Source: Zingiber officinale (lineage: Eukaryota; Streptophyta; Magnoliopsida; Zingiberales; Zingiberaceae). From it: a stretch of 64,000 nt of DNA. Positions within the stretch are counted from its first letter, which is position 1; each line of letters begins with the position of its first letter. The stretch covers positions 31,730,636 to 31,794,635 of the forward strand of contig NC_056002.1 in the NCBI RefSeq assembly GCF_018446385.1. The letters are read 5' to 3'. Under the pieces are notes generated by a model that saw only the letters and a program-made list of their open reading frames with translations, did not search any database and was not told the origin of the DNA. Made by a program: the position numbers and the translations under genes. Positions 60,771 through 64,000 of this stretch are shown here, piece by piece.

Positions 60771-63223
60771 TGTTAGGATGTATACTAAAAGCCTGGCTTT
60801 TTGTATAAACATTTAGTTTGAAATAAGAATCACATTAATCAAATGTCTACATTTATGTTAAATCTGGGTTGTCCATTTAATTTATATTGTAGATAATATG
60901 GTGTGAAGTGTCACACAGAAGATCATGTTATCAGTTCCTTATAAATTATAAATAGTAGCTAAAAACTAAGATGGAATGAGACAAACCCGTTTAGAGTGGT
61001 TATAGTGTAATTTGGTATTAGTTTTCTTAACTATAAAAATACACTAATACACCATGAGTGTATTGAGCATGACCATTTGAGGTTGTTCTTTTATACTTGA
61101 CTACATAAAAGAACAAGACCTCCATTATAAAGTATGTGCTCTTGAGTCTGATATAATAACAAGCACATACTTAGTATTTATTTCTTTAATTTATCAATGG
61201 GTGAGATTTATTCAGTTAGATCAATAGGTCGATAAGTTGGGAAATAATATTATTTATATGGTGTGTTGTTGATTATAGAAGAAACGTATCCTAGTAATCT
61301 AGGTTGATGATGTCCCTTGAGGAGCTCATGGGATTGTCATGTAAACCATGCAGGTGGCCTAAGTCCAAATGATAATAAAGTTGGGTGGTACTACTCTTGA
61401 AGCTAGATATTAATTAAGTGAGCTGTCGAGAACTCATTTAATTAAGGCATCGATATCTTAAATACGGAGATTCGCCTTTCATGATAAGAAGGAGCTCATA
61501 TTGTAATATGGGATTGGTGCGGTAGTGCAATAATAACTCTTTAGTGGTATGAGTTATTATTGATGAACTTGAGTTGGGTGTTCGGGGCCACAGGAAGCTC
61601 AAGCTCTCGGGAGACCAAACCAATTCTCCTCATGGTTCCTGTTGTAGCCTTTTATTTATAAAGTCTATATCCACAAAGTCCACTTCTACCCAAGTAATGG
61701 GTCGCCACATCCTTGCTTGGTGCAAGGGGGTCAACCAAGAAAGGGCTTGAAGCTAAGAGGTGGTCCGAAGCTTGGTGCCCAAGCTAAGAGCCCACCACTA
61801 GAAAAGGAAAAGGATGTTTTGTTTTAAAATAAAATTTTGTTAAAATCTTTCATTTTTGTAGTTATCTACAATGGTTAAAAGAAAGATTTTAATTTCCTTT
61901 ATAGTCATCCTCATGGTTTTAAAAGAGAGTTTTAAAATTTTAAATATTTCCTTTTATAGTACAAAAGATTAAAGAGAGATTTTAATTTTGTTAAAATCTT
62001 CCTTATTTGTAGTTATCTATAATGTTTAAAAGAGATATTTTAATTTTGATAAAATTTTTTCTTTTTTGTAACCATGATTTAAAAAAAGAAGTTTTAATTA
62101 ATCTTCCTTTTGTAGTTGTCTCATGTTTTAAAAGAAGATTAATTTTAAAACTTTCTTTTGTTGCCATGTACAATAGGAAATTTAAAATAGAGATTTTAAT
62201 TGTTGTTAAAATTTTCTTTTTTAAGGGGAGGTCACAAATAAGGAAGTTTTAATTATGTTTAAAAATTTTCCTTTTTGTCATGACCAAGGATTATAAAAGA
62301 GAAGGAGAGGGTGCCTCATGAGACATACAACCTTATTCTCTCCTTTCTTTTCCTTGGTGTGGTTGGCCCTTCCTCCTTCTCTCTTCTCTCTTCATAGGCC
62401 TGCAACACACCATCCTTTCTTCTCTTTCTTTCTTCTTTCTAAGGTCGGCTCATCTCTTCTTGGTGGCCGAAACTTGAAAAGAATTGGAGAAGACTCTATC
62501 TTGGTAGTCGGTTACTTGAAGAGAAGAAGAAGAAGAAAGTTTCCTATTTTGGCATCCCTTGGTGGCTCAAGAGTCTTGGAGGAAAAGAAGGAGCTTGGGT
62601 GGATTTCATCTTGGTAGATCGTCTCCCACATGACGTCGAAGAGAAGGAGATAAATACAAGAGAAGAGGTCTATAAACTACAAAGAAATGTATAACTAGTT
62701 ATTTGTTTCGCATCATAACTAGTCCATGTTCTTTGTATAGATCTTAAAAATCAACACAAGAGGCTACTCGATTTAGGTTATCGTTTTTGTTATCGATTTT
62801 ATTTTTTGATTTCATATTTCGATATTGTACTCTATTGAGGTCTCAGTAATTAAACTTAATTTCGTAAGAAGTTAAATATATGATTTCTTCAAAGACTTTG
62901 TCTAGGAAGTGGATGCTCCCATACCCAAGAAGACCTAGTGTCTCATGTTTAACCAGGAAGTCGATCTTTGAAATAAATATTTAATTAACTTCTGTAATAT
63001 AGTTTAACTTATAAGAACACATCGATTAAACTTGGAGTAAAATATTAAGTATCACTTCGAATTCAAGTTTAACTTAAGAGGATAATTTGGATTAATATTG
63101 TTAAGCATCGTTTGCAATCCAAATTTAACTTCAGTAGAGCATATGGGTAGCTATGATAGTTCTATACTTGTACAAATTTTTATATTGGGGAACTAGAACG
63201 GTGTCCGGGTATAGCAACCAACA
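60771..63223 (+). repeat. 3' LTR of the truncated copia element
   Basis: Starts TGTTAGGATGTATACTAAAAG, ends ATAGCAACCAACA, 2453 bp. Tandem TTTAAAA/GATTTTAATT-rich modules lie at about 61800-62270. Its first 600 bp match, in reverse complement, the end of the 22990-26238 solo LTR. Confidence 0.88.
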
Positions 63224-64000
63224 GTGACAACACGCTTAGCGGTAGAATTCAACTCATCTATTCGCCACAAAGTCGCTTGCTCTTTTTGTTCAAAGATACT
63301 TTTCTTTTGTTTGTCTTTTGATCTTTTGGAGCTTCAAAATCATATTTGATTATTAATAAAACTTCAAAGTCGGTTTTAAAAAATATCTCCATTCGCTTTT
63401 TCCATAGGGTGAATTTTCCCTTAAATTTTGGCGGGTATATACTTGGTCTGGCCATTGTCTTGTTTGCTTCGGTCAGCGATTAGTCTTTTTGAAGTGATTG
63501 GGCTCTGATACTACTTGTTAATCCCAGTGGGGCTGGCTAGAGGGGGGTGAATAGCCTGTAATCAGAGTTAGAAGAATCTCTTGTTATTTGAACAAAGAAA
63601 GGATGCAATATTAATTAAGCAATTATAACTTTAAAGAAGAACATCATAAGAGGAAATAAGTAAGAAGACTACAGTATTTTTACTTGGTTATAATTTAGGT
63701 GGTTGTTAATCCAAGGTAGATGAAAGCTCACTAAAATTCTCCTTCGTTGAAGGCAAAGAAGCCTCTTACACTCTTTAATAGCTCAGAAATATACTAGAAA
63801 ATGAATAAAGAAATTGTTATTTAATTCCTAGCTCTAGGTGCCTTTTTATAGCTCATGGAAAATTTTATCGGTGGCTTGAAGGTGCCTCCAAGATAGTCCA
63901 AAGCACCTTCAATGAGACAAGTTTTATTGCCAAATATAAAACTTTACCTTTAGCTAACGATTATTGAAGGCGCATTCAATAGGCTGTATGGCACTTTCGA
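63224..64000 (-). mobile_element. Start of another LTR retrotransposon, minus strand
   Basis: LTR from 63516 to beyond the window edge. Its inner end is TGTTAATCCC on the plus strand. Next to it is a primer-binding site (plus strand GGGCTCTGATACTAC, 63500-63514), then the start of gag: ATG at 63455, about 65 codons with KFKGKFTLWKKRMEIFFKTD, ending at 63258. The element is cut at 63223 by the LTR of the truncated copia element. A TATAAAAAG on the minus strand near 63843-63850 is its likely promoter. Confidence 0.8.

Larger units (their letters stand above)
58440..63223 (+). mobile_element. 5'-truncated Ty1-copia element with 2.45 kb LTR
   Basis: Plus-strand copia element lacking 5' LTR, gag, protease and most of integrase. 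It keeps the integrase C-terminal tail, RT-RNase H and a full 3' LTR. Stops in RNase H show that it is dead. Related in LTR sequence to the solo LTR at 22990-26238. GTGAC follows the LTR, but no upstream copy can be found because of the truncation. Confidence 0.85.

Noticed and set aside
62318-62617. ORF of 99 aa within the 3' LTR of the truncated copia element
   Set aside because: It lies in LTR sequence downstream of the TA-rich modules, and the related solo LTR does not keep the frame.

Overview
This is nuclear DNA from a repeat-rich flowering plant, most likely a monocot. The host genes carry many GT-AG introns and encode typical plant proteins, and at least half of the window is LTR retrotransposon. 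A Zingiberales origin is only a guess from the style of the repeats. One run of Ns (50666-50764) marks an assembly gap.

Host genes. (1) A complete GH3 acyl-acid-amido synthetase of the GH3.10/DFL2 type lies on the minus strand (5774-7732, 3 exons, 599 aa predicted). (2) A complete SNF2-RING helicase-like gene of the CHR28 type lies on the minus strand (37630-47273, 12 exons, about 1318 aa). (3) The first exon of a chloroplast KEA1/KEA2-type K+ efflux antiporter lies on the plus strand (49002-50554). It diverges from CHR28 over a 1.7 kb shared upstream region and is cut off by the gap. (4) A complete chloroplast PHT4/ANTR2-type anion (ascorbate/phosphate) transporter lies on the plus strand (51134-57202, 11 exons, 613 aa).

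Repeats. Positions 1-1471 are the 3' end of a SIRE-like Ty1-copia element. Positions 9647-34976 are one nested cluster: an old Ty1-copia element of about 4 kb (TSD GTTGC) was hit by three later insertions. These are a reverse-strand SIRE-like element (9968-20755, TSD TCAAC), a solo LTR (22990-26238, TSD AATAT) that itself contains a second solo LTR (24366-25401, TSD TGTTC), and a gag-only element (27081-34362, TSD GTAAG). Every layer is framed by an exact 5 bp target duplication, so the order of events can be read from the sequence. The right end (58440-64000) holds a 5'-truncated copia element with a 2.45 kb LTR, a hAT-type MITE inside its coding region (8 bp TSD), and the start of another element on the minus strand.

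Most unusual signal. The LTRs of three families are packed with short hairpins whose two arms vary together from copy to copy, so that complementarity is kept while the arm sequence changes. The gag-only element has three different hairpin classes in each LTR and further covarying palindromes in its internal region. Other notable items are a tandem triplication of the protease segment in the SIRE-like element, an 800 bp AT minisatellite inside the same element, a likely GC-AG intron in CHR28, and the gap that fuses a truncated KEA gene to the PHT4 5' region.
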